Positions 7,602-16,433 of a stretch of DNA of 64,000 nucleotides are shown here, piece after piece. The notes under the pieces were generated by a model. That model worked only from the letters and a program-made list of their open reading frames with translations, was not told the DNA's origin and ran no database searches. Position 1 is the stretch's first letter. Each line of letters begins with the position of its first letter. The stretch is from the NCBI GenBank assembly GCA_910586765.1, contig CAJUJJ010000016.1:5274-69273 (forward strand), read 5' to 3'. This stretch comes from an uncultured Clostridia bacterium. GTDB lineage: Bacteria; Bacillota; Clostridia; Lachnospirales; Anaerotignaceae. The position numbers and the translations under genes were made by a program.

Positions 7602-8198
7602 ATGAATAAACAAGAACGTTTAGAAAAACAAATGGAATTTATACTAGAGTTAGATAAAATTAAAAGCATCACGAGACAAACTTATTTAGCTAATACAACA
7701 AGAAAAGAAAATGATGCAGAACATTCTTGGCATTTAGCGATTATGGCAATTATTTTAGAAGAATATTTTGATAAAGACATTAATTTACTAAAAGTAATAA
7801 AGATGGTTTTAATACATGATATCGTAGAAATTGATGCAGGCGATACTTTTTGTTATGATATAAAAGCAAATGAAGATAAACTATTAAGAGAACAAAAAGC
7901 TGCTGAACGCATTTACAATATATTGCCAGAAAATCAAGCTAAAGAATATAAATTATTATGGTATGAATTTGAAGAAGGACAAACAAAAGAAGCTATTTTT
8001 GCAAATATTTTAGATAGACTACAGCCAATTATATTAAATTTTAAAACAAATGGACTATTATGGATTGAAAACAACATTTCTCAACAACAAGTTTTAAAAA
8101 GAAATGAAAATACATTAACAAATGGACCAAAAGAAATTTCAAATTATCTTTTAACACTTTTAAATAGAGCTGTAGAGTTAGGATATTTAAAAAAATAG
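7602..8198 (+). CDS. HD domain phosphohydrolase (YfbR/HDDC2-like)
   Basis: A 198-residue cytoplasmic metal-dependent phosphohydrolase. The HD motif set is visible: His41 (in the HSWH segment), His72-Asp73 (LIHDIVEIDAGD), and a later Asp in the NILDRLQP segment. This pattern with EIDAGD matches the YfbR/HDDC2 group, whose members include 5'-deoxynucleotidases acting on dNMPs. The substrate cannot be read from sequence. The ATG follows AAGAAAGGA. It is a single-gene unit, transcribed away from the CAP gene and towards purD. Confidence 0.85.
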   Translation: MNKQERLEKQMEFILELDKIKSITRQTYLANTTRKENDAEHSWHLAIMAIILEEYFDKDINLLKVIKMVLIHDIVEIDAGDTFCYDIKANEDKLLREQKAAERIYNILPENQAKEYKLLWYEFEEGQTKEAIFANILDRLQPIILNFKTNGLLWIENNISQQQVLKRNENTLTNGPKEISNYLLTLLNRAVELGYLKK

Positions 8199-8220
8199 GG
8201 GAGGTATAAATGTAAAAAGT

Positions 8221-8272
8221 GTGTCATATAATTATGCGTAAAAAAAATATTTTACGCATAATTATATGACAC
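8221..8272. terminator. Perfect 23-bp hairpin after the HD gene
   Basis: Bases 8221-8243 and 8250-8272 are perfect reverse complements with a 6-base loop. No clear T-run follows, so it may act together with the next hairpin (8274-8312) between the converging genes. Confidence 0.65.
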
Positions 8273-8273
8273 A

Positions 8274-8312
8274 AAATAAACATATATGCAAAATCTACAT
8301 ATATGTTTATTT
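8274..8312. terminator. Second tandem hairpin, convergent terminator for purD
   Basis: AAATAAACATATATG (8274-8288) and its exact complement (8298-8312) form a 15-bp stem with a 9-base loop, placed six bases beyond the purD stop. Confidence 0.65.
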
Positions 8313-8317
8313 CAATT

Positions 8318-9586
8318 TTATTTATAGTTTTTTTTACCAATATCTGTTCTAAAGTGCTTTTTATTAAAATCCACAAGTTCTACACTTTCATAAGCAGTTT
8401 TAATTGCTTCATCAATAGTATTTCCAATACCAGTAATGCCAAGTACACGACCTCCAGAAGTTACAATTCTTTCATCTTTTTTAGCTGTACCTGAATGAAA
8501 CACAATGGTATCTTTCTTTTTAGAAACTTCTTCTAAACCTGAAATTTCATATCCTTTATCATAAGAAATTGGATATCCTCCGCTTGCTAGTATAACACAA
8601 ACTGCTGCATTATCATACCATTCAATATTAAGTTTATCTAACGTTCCATTTGTACAAGCTAACATAATTTGTAATAAATCTGTTTTTAGTCTTGGTAATA
8701 TAACTTGTGTTTCAGGATCACCAAAACGTGCATTATACTCAATTACTTTCATACCATTTTTTGTATACATTAATCCAAAATAAATAATACCTACAAAAGG
8801 TCTATCTTCTTTTATCATTGCATCTACAGTTGGTTGGAATATTGTTTTCATACATTCTTCAGCCATTTGTTCTGTATAAAACTTACTTGGTGAGAATGTA
8901 CCCATACCACCAGTATTTAGTCCTTCATCATTATCATAAGCTCTTTTATGATCTTGTGCACTTACCATAGGTACAATTGTTTTACCATCACAAAACGATA
9001 ATATAGAAACTTCTGGTCCTTCTAAAAATTCTTCTATTACAACAGTATTTCCTGCAGAACCAAATTTATGATCCTGCATCATTTCTTTCAGTCCTTGATG
9101 TGCTTCTTCTATCGTTCTACAAATCAAAACACCTTTCCCTAATGCTAAACCATCTGCCTTTAATACAATAGGCATACTCTGTTTTTCCAAATATTCTTTT
9201 GCTGCTTCATAAGAATTAAATGTTTCGTAATTTGCTGTTGGAATATTATATTTTTTCATTAAATTTTTTGAAAATGCTTTGCTACTTTCCAATATAGCAG
9301 CGTTTTGCTTTGGACCAAACACTTTTAACTGCTCTCTCTCAAAAGCATCTACAATCCCCCCAGCTAATGGGTCATCCATACCAATAATTGTATAATCAAT
9401 ATTATTTTCTTTTACAAAATCAATTAATTTATTAAACTCCATTACACCAATAGGAACACATTCTGCTAATTCAGAAATTCCAGCATTTCCAGGTGCACAA
9501 TAAATTTTATCTACAAGAGGACTTTGTTTTATTTTCCATATAATTGCATGCTCTCTGCCGCCGCCGCCTACAACTAGAATTTTCAT
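8318..9586 (-). CDS. purD: Phosphoribosylamine-glycine ligase
   Basis: A 422-residue ATP-grasp enzyme that joins glycine to phosphoribosylamine, step two of purine synthesis. The N-terminal GGGGREHAI loop, the GMDDPLAGGI segment, the ATP-grasp lid region (VLKADGLALGKGV) and the metal-binding EYNARFGDPETQ near residue 290 are all present. The start is ATG 9586, ten bases after AGGAGG; a nearer ATG at 9593 is out of frame. It is the last gene of a compact purM-purN-purD unit, with 20 bases between purN and purD. Length matches the family. Confidence 0.98.
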   Translation of the reverse strand: MKILVVGGGGREHAIIWKIKQSPLVDKIYCAPGNAGISELAECVPIGVMEFNKLIDFVKENNIDYTIIGMDDPLAGGIVDAFEREQLKVFGPKQNAAILESSKAFSKNLMKKYNIPTANYETFNSYEAAKEYLEKQSMPIVLKADGLALGKGVLICRTIEEAHQGLKEMMQDHKFGSAGNTVVIEEFLEGPEVSILSFCDGKTIVPMVSAQDHKRAYDNDEGLNTGGMGTFSPSKFYTEQMAEECMKTIFQPTVDAMIKEDRPFVGIIYFGLMYTKNGMKVIEYNARFGDPETQVILPRLKTDLLQIMLACTNGTLDKLNIEWYDNAAVCVILASGGYPISYDKGYEISGLEEVSKKKDTIVFHSGTAKKDERIVTSGGRVLGITGIGNTIDEAIKTAYESVELVDFNKKHFRTDIGKKNYK

Positions 9587-9606
9587 TTTTCATTTTCCTC
9601 CTAAAA

Positions 9607-10230
9607 TTAAAGTATTTTAACATGATTTCCAATCACTTTTAAACGATTATGTGCAAATAATTGTATCACATTAGGTAATATTTCCCATTCTGCTTCTTCC
9701 ATTACCCTTTTTTGTAATTGTTCTGGTGTATCATCTTCCAAAACGGTAACAGGCTTTTGCATAATAATAGGACCACCATCAGTTTCTTCTGTTACAAAAT
9801 GTACTGTTGCACCAGTTACTTTCACACCTTTTTCTAATACAGCCTCATGAACTTTTAAACCATAATAACCATTTCCACAAAATGAAGGGATTAAAGATGG
9901 ATGAATATTTATAATTTTATTTTCAAATTCCTTAATAAATAAAGAACCAATTACAACCATAAATCCAGCCATAACAACAAGTTCTACTTGTTTACTTCTC
10001 ATATGCTCTATAAGTGATTTTTGATATAATATATCTGTTTCATAGTCTTTTTTTCTAATACAAACAGCATCAATGTTATGCTTTTTTGCTCGTTCTAATG
10101 CATAAGCATTTGGATTAGAACTAACTAAAGTAACAATCTTTGTATCTTTTAATTTTTCTGACTCAATAGCATTAATAATAGCTTGAAAATTTGTTCCTCC
10201 ACCAGAAACTAAAACACCTACTTTAAGCAT
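9607..10230 (-). CDS. purN: Phosphoribosylglycinamide formyltransferase (folate-dependent)
   Basis: A 207-residue enzyme that transfers a formyl group from 10-formyl-THF to GAR, step three of purine synthesis. It shows the N-terminal VLVSGGGTNFQAI phosphate-binding loop, the INIHPSLIPSF catalytic segment (Asn and His), and GATVHFVTEETDGGPII with the catalytic Asp. Its start overlaps the end of purM by 13 bases, so the two are translationally coupled. The folate need fits the nearby FolT-like carrier only loosely. Confidence 0.98.
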   Translation of the reverse strand: MLKVGVLVSGGGTNFQAIINAIESEKLKDTKIVTLVSSNPNAYALERAKKHNIDAVCIRKKDYETDILYQKSLIEHMRSKQVELVVMAGFMVVIGSLFIKEFENKIINIHPSLIPSFCGNGYYGLKVHEAVLEKGVKVTGATVHFVTEETDGGPIIMQKPVTVLEDDTPEQLQKRVMEEAEWEILPNVIQLFAHNRLKVIGNHVKIL

Positions 10231-11255
10231 ATTTCTACCTCTTTTTCACTAGATATTATTTTTCCTATTATGTATCCTTCTTCTCCCATTTCATGAAGCA
10301 TATTAATAACTATTTCTGCATTTTCTCTTGCGACAACACAAATCATACCTATTCCCATATTAAATGTATTATACATATTCATTCTATTAATGTCACCAGT
10401 TTTTTGCATCAAATCAAATATAGGAAGTATAGGCCACGTACCTTCTTCTATGTATGCACAAAGATTTTTTCCTTTAGGAATACACCTTGGAATATTCTCT
10501 ATAAACCCACCACCAGTAATATTACTAATTCCTTTTATTTCAACCTTCTCAATCAAATTAAGTATTTCTTTAACATAAATTTTTGTAGGTTTTAAAAGTG
10601 TTTCTCCCAATGTCTCATTTAAAGAAGTCACAAATTCCTTACAACTAGTTTCAGAAGGACGAAAAATTTTCCTAACTAAAGAATATCCATTACTATGAAT
10701 ACCACTAGAAGGCAATCCAATAATAACATCTCCTTCTACAATATTTTTACCATTAATTATCTTTTCTCTATCTACTACACCCACTGCAAAACCAGCCATA
10801 TCATATTCATTTTTAGCATAAAATCCTGGCATCTCTGCTGTCTCACCACCAATTAAAGCACACCCAGCTTGACGGCACCCTTCAGCTACACCGCTTACAA
10901 TTTCAGCAATTCTTTCAGGTATATTCTTTCCACAAGCAATATAATCCAAAAAGAATAAAGGTTGTGCACCATTACAAATAATATCATTAACACACATAGC
11001 AACACAATCAATACCAACTGTAGTATGTTTATCTTGTATAAAAGCTAATTTTAATTTTGTACCCACACCATCTGTTCCCGAAATAAGCACAGGTTCTTTC
11101 ATTTGTAAATTTCCAAGAGAAAACATACCGCCAAATCCACCAATATCTCCTAACACTTCTTTACGAAATGTACTCTTTACATGTTCTCGCATTAATTTTA
11201 CAGACTTGTACCCTGCTTCTACATCTACGCCTGCATCTTTATAATCAAGCCCCAT
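10218..11255 (-). CDS. purM: Phosphoribosylformylglycinamidine cyclo-ligase (AIR synthetase)
   Basis: A 345-residue enzyme that closes the imidazole ring of AIR using ATP, step five of purine synthesis. It has the family's opening YKDAGVD, the ISGTDGVGTKLKLA nucleotide loop, the CALIGGETAEMPG motif, and a second half with ISNITGGGFIENIPR. The ATG at 11255 follows AAGGAGGAAAAAAG. A hairpin with a short T tract (11312-11340) separates it from the peptidase gene upstream. No guanine-type riboswitch was recognised in the 170-base gap. Confidence 0.98.
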   Translation of the reverse strand: MGLDYKDAGVDVEAGYKSVKLMREHVKSTFRKEVLGDIGGFGGMFSLGNLQMKEPVLISGTDGVGTKLKLAFIQDKHTTVGIDCVAMCVNDIICNGAQPLFFLDYIACGKNIPERIAEIVSGVAEGCRQAGCALIGGETAEMPGFYAKNEYDMAGFAVGVVDREKIINGKNIVEGDVIIGLPSSGIHSNGYSLVRKIFRPSETSCKEFVTSLNETLGETLLKPTKIYVKEILNLIEKVEIKGISNITGGGFIENIPRCIPKGKNLCAYIEEGTWPILPIFDLMQKTGDINRMNMYNTFNMGIGMICVVARENAEIVINMLHEMGEEGYIIGKIISSEKEVEICLK

Positions 11256-11311
11256 CTTTTTTCCTCCTTAACTTTTTTAATCTTTCTTCATATATAAATG
11301 CTCTAAAAAGT

Positions 11312-11340
11312 AAAACAGATTTCATCTTTGAAACCTGTTT
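11312..11340 (-). terminator. Terminator-like hairpin between the M16C peptidase and purM
   Basis: On the minus strand AAACAGGTTTC pairs with GAAATCTGTTT (one G-U pair) and is followed by TACTTTTTAG. It could end the peptidase transcript about 85 bases after its stop. Confidence 0.5.
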
Positions 11341-11424
11341 AAAAAATGAAACCATATCCCTACTTTTATTTATATCATAATTTACACAAAAAAGCAATAA
11401 AAACAGTATTTTCTACAAAATCAA

Positions 11425-14352
11425 TTATATTGAAGGCATATATGACATTATTTGCGAAAATAATTGGCTCTGCGAATATATCATATTTCTATTTCCAATT
11501 GTACAAATATTTTGTTTTTCTACTATTTTTTCTAATAAAGGGATATATACTTGCAATTTTTTACTTGTAGTTGATAAGATTTCATTTCGCTCTTTTTGCT
11601 GAATTTCTGGAGTAACACCATTCAAATATCTAGCTATAGCTAAATCAGCCTTTTCTGAATTACTATAAGGCTTATCTACAATATTAATAGTACCTAATAT
11701 ATATTTTGTTAAATCTACATTTGTTTTACAAAACTCTTTTAAAAAATGTGCCATATTTTTATATGCAGAATATGTTTTATCTATGCTAGGGTCTCTATAA
11801 GAATAAAAATAAACGCTACCATTTCTTAGAAAACGACTATAACATCCATACGCTCCTCCCTGTACACGTACAACATTCCATAAATACTCTAAATCTAATA
11901 TTGTTTTCAATACAGCCAATTCACCATTATAAACATAGCCATAATCCATTAAATTACCAGATTGAATATTATATTGTACTTTGGAAGAACTAATTAATCC
12001 CTCTTTTGTATCTTGAAACAAGAATTGATAATTTTGTTTTTTTACAGGTCTATTCAAGAGACCATCATATATTTTTTGTATTTCTAATTTGTAATTATAA
12101 AAATTAGATTTCTCACAGCTAACAGCAACAAAAAGATTTTGCTTTGTAAATACATAAGAATATGCTTCTTGTAATTTTGAAATAATTTCATCAATATTAT
12201 ATTCTGCTTCATTTTCTATTTTAACAAGAAAATGATAAAATGCAATACCTGATACTTCTTCCTTTATTTTAGAACCTATAGCAATATGGCTCATACTCCT
12301 AACAACACCAACTAAATGAGGTGCATTTTGCAGATAGCTTTCTAATCTAACCTTCTCTGATTTTATTATCTTTTTTAAATTTTCTTTTTTAGTAAAATCT
12401 GTTTCAAATAATATAGATTTTATAATATCAAAGAATTTCAATATATTTTTTTCTAACACCTTCCCATTAATTGTTATAAAACAATTACAAGTTTCTTTAG
12501 AAACAGAATATATATCATTACTTAAACCAATACCGCCAGTATAGAAATTAATTTCTAATGGTAATTGCTCAAATGTATATTGTCTTGTATCCAACTTTCC
12601 CATAACACTTGCCAAAAGCCCCACATAAGATAAAAGACCTTCTGGTACAGAAGAAATATCAAAAAGCAATTGTGAATATATAATACCAGTTGTCTCCAAT
12701 GGTGTAAAAATCATACGATATTTTTCTGAAATATGTTGAGTAGGAAGAATATCTGCATTTTTACTGATTTCATCTATCTTTAAACAAGGTATCTGTTTTA
12801 TAACTTCTTCACTTTCTTCTTCAGACTGATAATCCTGCAACAAAGTATTTTCTTTAATAAGTTCTTCAATCTGAATTTCAGATAAATTATCCTTCTGTTT
12901 TTGCATTTTTTTAGAAAAATCATATTCTATTTTAGATTGTTTTCCTTTTTCAGGAGAAACAATCACTATACTTTTATTATTATTCTGTAATATTAAATTT
13001 TGAATTAACTTTTCAAAAAAATCTGTTTTTAATGCAGACTTTATTGTTTCAAATTGTTCCCAATGACATAATGATTTTATAGGACTTTCTCCATGTAACC
13101 AACTTTTCATTAATTTCATACCATAAGTTAATCCTTTTGGTCTACTACCAAAATGTTCTTCTTTTAAATAAAATTCCCATCTATTTAATGTTGCTTCAAT
13201 TAATTTTTTATCTATACCATTCTGAACAATTTCTTGTAATGTATTTTCTATCATTTCCTTAAAAATATTAACATTCTTCTTTTCTGATTTTTTTGCAACA
13301 ATACTAAATACCATATCATAACTAGAAGAATCAAACCATCCTTCCACTTCTTCTGCAATATTCAAATCTATTAAAGCCTTTTTTAAAGGAGAAGCATTTG
13401 TTTCTAACAAAATATAATTCAATACATCAAACGCAAATATCAACATAGGATTTGTTGACTTTCCTATACGAACATTATAAGAAAGAAATGTGTTTCCTTT
13501 TTCTTCTTCTTCAGTATTAACAGAAAAAGTGTCCTCTAGTAATACTATCTTTGAAAAATTTTTTTCTAATGGAATTTCCAAGTCAAATTGAATTTTTTCA
13601 AAATGACTTAAATATTCTCTATCAATCCATTCTAATTGCCTTTCAATTTCCATATCTCCATATAAATAAATATAACTATTTGATGGATGATAATATGTTT
13701 TATGAAATTTCAAAAAGTTTTCATATGTTAAATCAGGAATATTCTCTGGGTTACCTCCAGACTCGAATCTATACATCGTTGAAGGAAAAAGACTCTTTGA
13801 TATTGTATTACTTAATATACTTTCAGGATCAGATAATGCACCTTTCATTTCATTATATACAACGCCTTTTATTGTTAAAGGGGAATTTTTATTTTCTAAA
13901 ACATAATGCCACCCTTCTTGCATAAATATTTCTTTTTTTTCATAAATACGAGGATAAAAAACAGCGTCCAAATAAATATCCATCATATTCATAAAATCTT
14001 TTTCATTTCTACTAGCAATAGGATACATCGTTTTATCAGCATAAGTCAAAGCATTTAAATAAGTATTAAGAGAACATTTTGCTAATTCATTAAATGGATC
14101 TTTTGCCTGATATTTTTTAGAACCACAAAGTACGGAATGTTCCAAAATGTGAGGTGTCCCACAATCATCTAACGGAGGTGTTTTAAAACAAATAAAAAAA
14201 ACTTTATTATCATCTTTATTTCTTACATAGAATAATCTTGCTCCACTTTGGATATGCTCAAATAAGTAACCCTTAGAATGAATATCATTTATCTCTGCAC
14301 ATTCTTTTAAACAAAAGCCATAATAACACTTTCCAATTTGAAAATCTATCAT
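11425..14352 (-). CDS. M16C zinc metallopeptidase, presequence protease (PreP)-like
   Basis: A 975-residue insulinase-family peptidase of the M16C type, which encloses and degrades unfolded peptides. The inverted zinc motif HILEH is at residues 68-72 and the distal zinc-binding Glu168 is in VVYNEMKG. The middle and C-terminal parts match the M16C-associated and inactive M16 halves, including VRVQGGAYGCYSRF near the end. I chose ATG 14352 because GAAAGGAGA lies just before it; the frame extends seven codons further to a TTG that would sit over the binding site. No signal peptide is seen, so it is cytosolic. It stands alone between purM and the divergent rubrerythrin gene. Confidence 0.92.
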   Translation of the reverse strand: MIDFQIGKCYYGFCLKECAEINDIHSKGYLFEHIQSGARLFYVRNKDDNKVFFICFKTPPLDDCGTPHILEHSVLCGSKKYQAKDPFNELAKCSLNTYLNALTYADKTMYPIASRNEKDFMNMMDIYLDAVFYPRIYEKKEIFMQEGWHYVLENKNSPLTIKGVVYNEMKGALSDPESILSNTISKSLFPSTMYRFESGGNPENIPDLTYENFLKFHKTYYHPSNSYIYLYGDMEIERQLEWIDREYLSHFEKIQFDLEIPLEKNFSKIVLLEDTFSVNTEEEEKGNTFLSYNVRIGKSTNPMLIFAFDVLNYILLETNASPLKKALIDLNIAEEVEGWFDSSSYDMVFSIVAKKSEKKNVNIFKEMIENTLQEIVQNGIDKKLIEATLNRWEFYLKEEHFGSRPKGLTYGMKLMKSWLHGESPIKSLCHWEQFETIKSALKTDFFEKLIQNLILQNNNKSIVIVSPEKGKQSKIEYDFSKKMQKQKDNLSEIQIEELIKENTLLQDYQSEEESEEVIKQIPCLKIDEISKNADILPTQHISEKYRMIFTPLETTGIIYSQLLFDISSVPEGLLSYVGLLASVMGKLDTRQYTFEQLPLEINFYTGGIGLSNDIYSVSKETCNCFITINGKVLEKNILKFFDIIKSILFETDFTKKENLKKIIKSEKVRLESYLQNAPHLVGVVRSMSHIAIGSKIKEEVSGIAFYHFLVKIENEAEYNIDEIISKLQEAYSYVFTKQNLFVAVSCEKSNFYNYKLEIQKIYDGLLNRPVKKQNYQFLFQDTKEGLISSSKVQYNIQSGNLMDYGYVYNGELAVLKTILDLEYLWNVVRVQGGAYGCYSRFLRNGSVYFYSYRDPSIDKTYSAYKNMAHFLKEFCKTNVDLTKYILGTINIVDKPYSNSEKADLAIARYLNGVTPEIQQKERNEILSTTSKKLQVYIPLLEKIVEKQNICTIGNRNMIYSQSQLFSQIMSYMPSI

Positions 14353-14473
14353 AGAATTCTCCTTTCCTTTCAAATAAATATCTAAATAATTTGAAAAGTA
14401 ATCTTTAATAAACCATTTGTAAGTAGTTTAACATACTTTAATAAAAATTGGAAATTATTTTATTAAAAAAAGG

Positions 14474-14502
14474 TTGACAAGATGAAAAATGTAATTTATA
14501 AT
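14474..14502 (+). promoter_or_regulatory. Perfect consensus promoter of rubrerythrin
   Basis: TTGACA (14474-14479), 17 bases, TATAAT (14497-14502), all 12 positions at consensus. The leader to the start is about 60 bases. Confidence 0.85.
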
Positions 14503-14510
14503 TATTATTA
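14496..14510. promoter_or_regulatory. PerR box over the rubrerythrin -10
   Basis: TTATAATTATTATTA matches the PerR consensus TTATAATNATTATAA at 14 of 15 positions and covers the -10 box. PerR represses reverse rubrerythrin genes in clostridia and releases them on peroxide exposure. The perR gene is not in the window. Confidence 0.7.
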
Positions 14511-14570
14511 GTTAACAATAATTAAATAAATATTACTATTTTTATATTCAATTTAAGGAGGATTTTATTT

Positions 14571-15113
14571 ATGAAAAAATTTGTTTGTTCCGTATGTGGC
14601 TACGTACATGAAGGAGACTCTGCTCCAGCACAATGTCCAATCTGTAAAGCAAGTGCTGATAAATTTACAGAACAAGTTGGCGAAATGACTTGGGCTGCTG
14701 AACATGTAATTGGAGTTGCAAAAGGTTCTAGTGAAGACATTATGGCTGATTTAAGAGCAAACTTCGAAGGAGAATGTACAGAAGTTGGTATGTATCTTGC
14801 TATGGCTCGTGTTGCTCATAGAGAAGGTTACCCAGAAGTTGGTTTATACTATGAAAAAGCTGCTTGGGAAGAAGCTGAACACGCTTGTAAATTTGCTGAA
14901 CTGTTAGGAGAAGTTGTAACAGATTCTACAAAGAAAAACCTTGAGCTTCGTATTGCTGCTGAAAATGGTGCAACAGCTGGTAAAACAGACCTTGCAAAAC
15001 GTGCTAAAGCTGCTAATTTAGATGCAATTCATGATACAGTACATGAAATGGCTAGAGATGAAGCTAGACATGGAAAAGCATTTCAAGGACTTTACAACAG
15101 ATATTTTAAATAA
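14571..15113 (+). CDS. Reverse rubrerythrin
   Basis: A 180-residue non-haem iron protein that reduces peroxide (and oxygen) in anaerobes. The rubredoxin-type FeS4 site is at the N-terminus (Cys6, Cys9, Cys22, Cys25), followed by a four-helix di-iron domain with ExxH-type motifs (GECTEVGMYL, EEAEHACKF, EMARDEARHGK). This order is the reverse of classical rubrerythrin, as in the oxygen-induced reverse rubrerythrins of Clostridium. The ATG follows TAAGGAGG. Codon use looks more GC-ending than in the neighbours, which fits a highly expressed gene. A consensus promoter with a PerR box precedes it, and a strong terminator follows. Confidence 0.95.
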   Translation: MKKFVCSVCGYVHEGDSAPAQCPICKASADKFTEQVGEMTWAAEHVIGVAKGSSEDIMADLRANFEGECTEVGMYLAMARVAHREGYPEVGLYYEKAAWEEAEHACKFAELLGEVVTDSTKKNLELRIAAENGATAGKTDLAKRAKAANLDAIHDTVHEMARDEARHGKAFQGLYNRYFK

Positions 15114-15126
15114 AAAATTCAGTAAA

Positions 15127-15163
15127 GAAGCTAGTATTTTATTACTAGCTTCTGCTTTTTTTC
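15127..15163 (+). terminator. Terminator of rubrerythrin
   Basis: GAAGCTAGTA (15127-15136) pairs perfectly with TACTAGCTTC (15143-15152), followed by a run of T from 15156. Confidence 0.9.
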
Positions 15164-15178
15164 TTTCTTTTTACTTTT

Positions 15179-15664
15179 TTAATAATTTTGTACTGGATAT
15201 TCTAAATTCTCCTTTTTTATTTGATATAACACTTCTTCTAAAAACTTACAACATTCTATTTTTGTAATTTCTAAATTATGGTCCAAATAATTGCCACACA
15301 TATAAGATTTTGCTGCTGGGATTTCTCCTTTAAAATTGGCCATATATTCAAAAGATTGTGTAATAATTTTAACAACATCTTTTGAATTTAAGTCTCCCTT
15401 AAAAATAACATACATACCTGTACGACAACCCATAGGGCCAACATAAATTGTTTTATCTGCCCATTCCTGATGTCCTCTGAAAAATGTTGCCATTAAATGT
15501 TCAATAGTATGCATTACAGAAGTATCCATTACCATTTCTCTATTAGGTTCTTTCATTCTAACATCAAATGTTGTTAAAATGCCATTTTCAACAGTATCTT
15601 TTCTAGAAACGTAGATACCTCTTAATAATTTATCATGATTAATTCCAAAACTCGTAACATCCAT
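15179..15664 (-). CDS. luxS: S-ribosylhomocysteine lyase
   Basis: A 161-residue enzyme that cleaves S-ribosylhomocysteine to homocysteine and DPD, the precursor of autoinducer-2. The iron-binding set is present: His52 and His56 (HTIEH, with catalytic Glu55) and Cys123 (MCGNYLDH). The catalytic Cys80 is in MGCRTGMY. Length is standard. The ATG at 15664 follows AAAGGAGAG. It is a single gene, convergent with rubrerythrin. Whether it serves signalling or only methyl-cycle recycling cannot be told here. Confidence 0.98.
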   Translation of the reverse strand: MDVTSFGINHDKLLRGIYVSRKDTVENGILTTFDVRMKEPNREMVMDTSVMHTIEHLMATFFRGHQEWADKTIYVGPMGCRTGMYVIFKGDLNSKDVVKIITQSFEYMANFKGEIPAAKSYMCGNYLDHNLEITKIECCKFLEEVLYQIKKENLEYPVQNY

Positions 15665-15689
15665 AATTTTCTCTCCTTTATTATCAACT

Positions 15690-15718
15690 ATAGTATATTT
15701 TATACTTTATTATATCAA
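15690..15718 (-). promoter_or_regulatory. Likely luxS promoter
   Basis: On the minus strand TTGATA (15718-15713) and TACTAT (15695-15690) lie 17 bases apart, about 25 bases before the luxS start. Confidence 0.45.
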
Positions 15719-15828
15719 AATACAATATTAATTTTATAAAATATGCTAATATTCTATTATATATTGCATAATATATCTATTTCTTTTATACTAAATAAAA
15801 ATAATGTAAATAGAAAGAAGGAATTAAA

Positions 15829-16383
15829 ATGAGTATTACTAGAGAAGAAGCGTGGAATTTATTAAATGAATTTAATAAAGAACCCTTTCACATTCGTCAT
15901 GCAGAAGTAGTAGAAGGAATTATGAAATATTTTGCTAGAGAATTAGGATACGGTGAAGAAGAAGAATTTTGGGGTATTGTTGGATTATTACACGATTTAG
16001 ACTTCGAACAGTATCCAGAACAACATTGTATTAAAGAACAAGAAATCATGAAAGAAAGAGGCATTGATGAAAGAATCATTCATGCAGTAGCAAGTCATGG
16101 TTATGGTCTTGTAGCAGATATTAAACCTGAACATGAAATGGAGAAGGTTCTTTTTGCAGTTGATGAATTATCTGGTTTATTAGGTGCAGCAGCTAAAATG
16201 CGTCCTTCCAAAAGTGTACAAGATATGGAATTAAAGTCTGCTAAGAAAAAATTTAAAGATAAAGCATTTGCAGCTGGTTGTTCCAGAGATGTTATTCGTA
16301 AGGGAGCTGAAATGTTAGGTTGGGAATTAGATGAATTAATTAACAAAACAATTATAGCCATGAGAGAAGATCCTAAAAATTAA
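15829..16383 (+). CDS. HD domain hydrolase of unknown substrate
   Basis: A 184-residue cytoplasmic HD-superfamily protein. His24 (FHIRHAEV), His55-Asp56 (LLHDLDFE), a later His pair (ASHGYG) and Asp (AVDELSG) form the usual metal-binding set. Proteins of this type, often annotated as HDIG-domain hydrolases, are frequent in clostridia. The substrate is not known. The ATG follows AGAAAGAAGGA. A weak promoter (TTGCAT at 15764, 17 bases, TATACT at 15787) precedes it, and a long hairpin shared with tatD follows. Confidence 0.85.
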   Translation: MSITREEAWNLLNEFNKEPFHIRHAEVVEGIMKYFARELGYGEEEEFWGIVGLLHDLDFEQYPEQHCIKEQEIMKERGIDERIIHAVASHGYGLVADIKPEHEMEKVLFAVDELSGLLGAAAKMRPSKSVQDMELKSAKKKFKDKAFAAGCSRDVIRKGAEMLGWELDELINKTIIAMREDPKN

Positions 16384-16386
16384 TAT

Positions 16387-16425
16387 TAAAATACCTCCTA
16401 TTATATTCAAACAGGAGGTATTTTA
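16387..16425. terminator. Bidirectional terminator between the HD gene and tatD
   Basis: TAAAATACCTCCT (16387-16399) and its complement (16413-16425) form a 13-bp stem with a 13-base loop and T/A-rich flanks on both sides. Confidence 0.85.
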
Positions 16426-16433
16426 TTTCAAAA

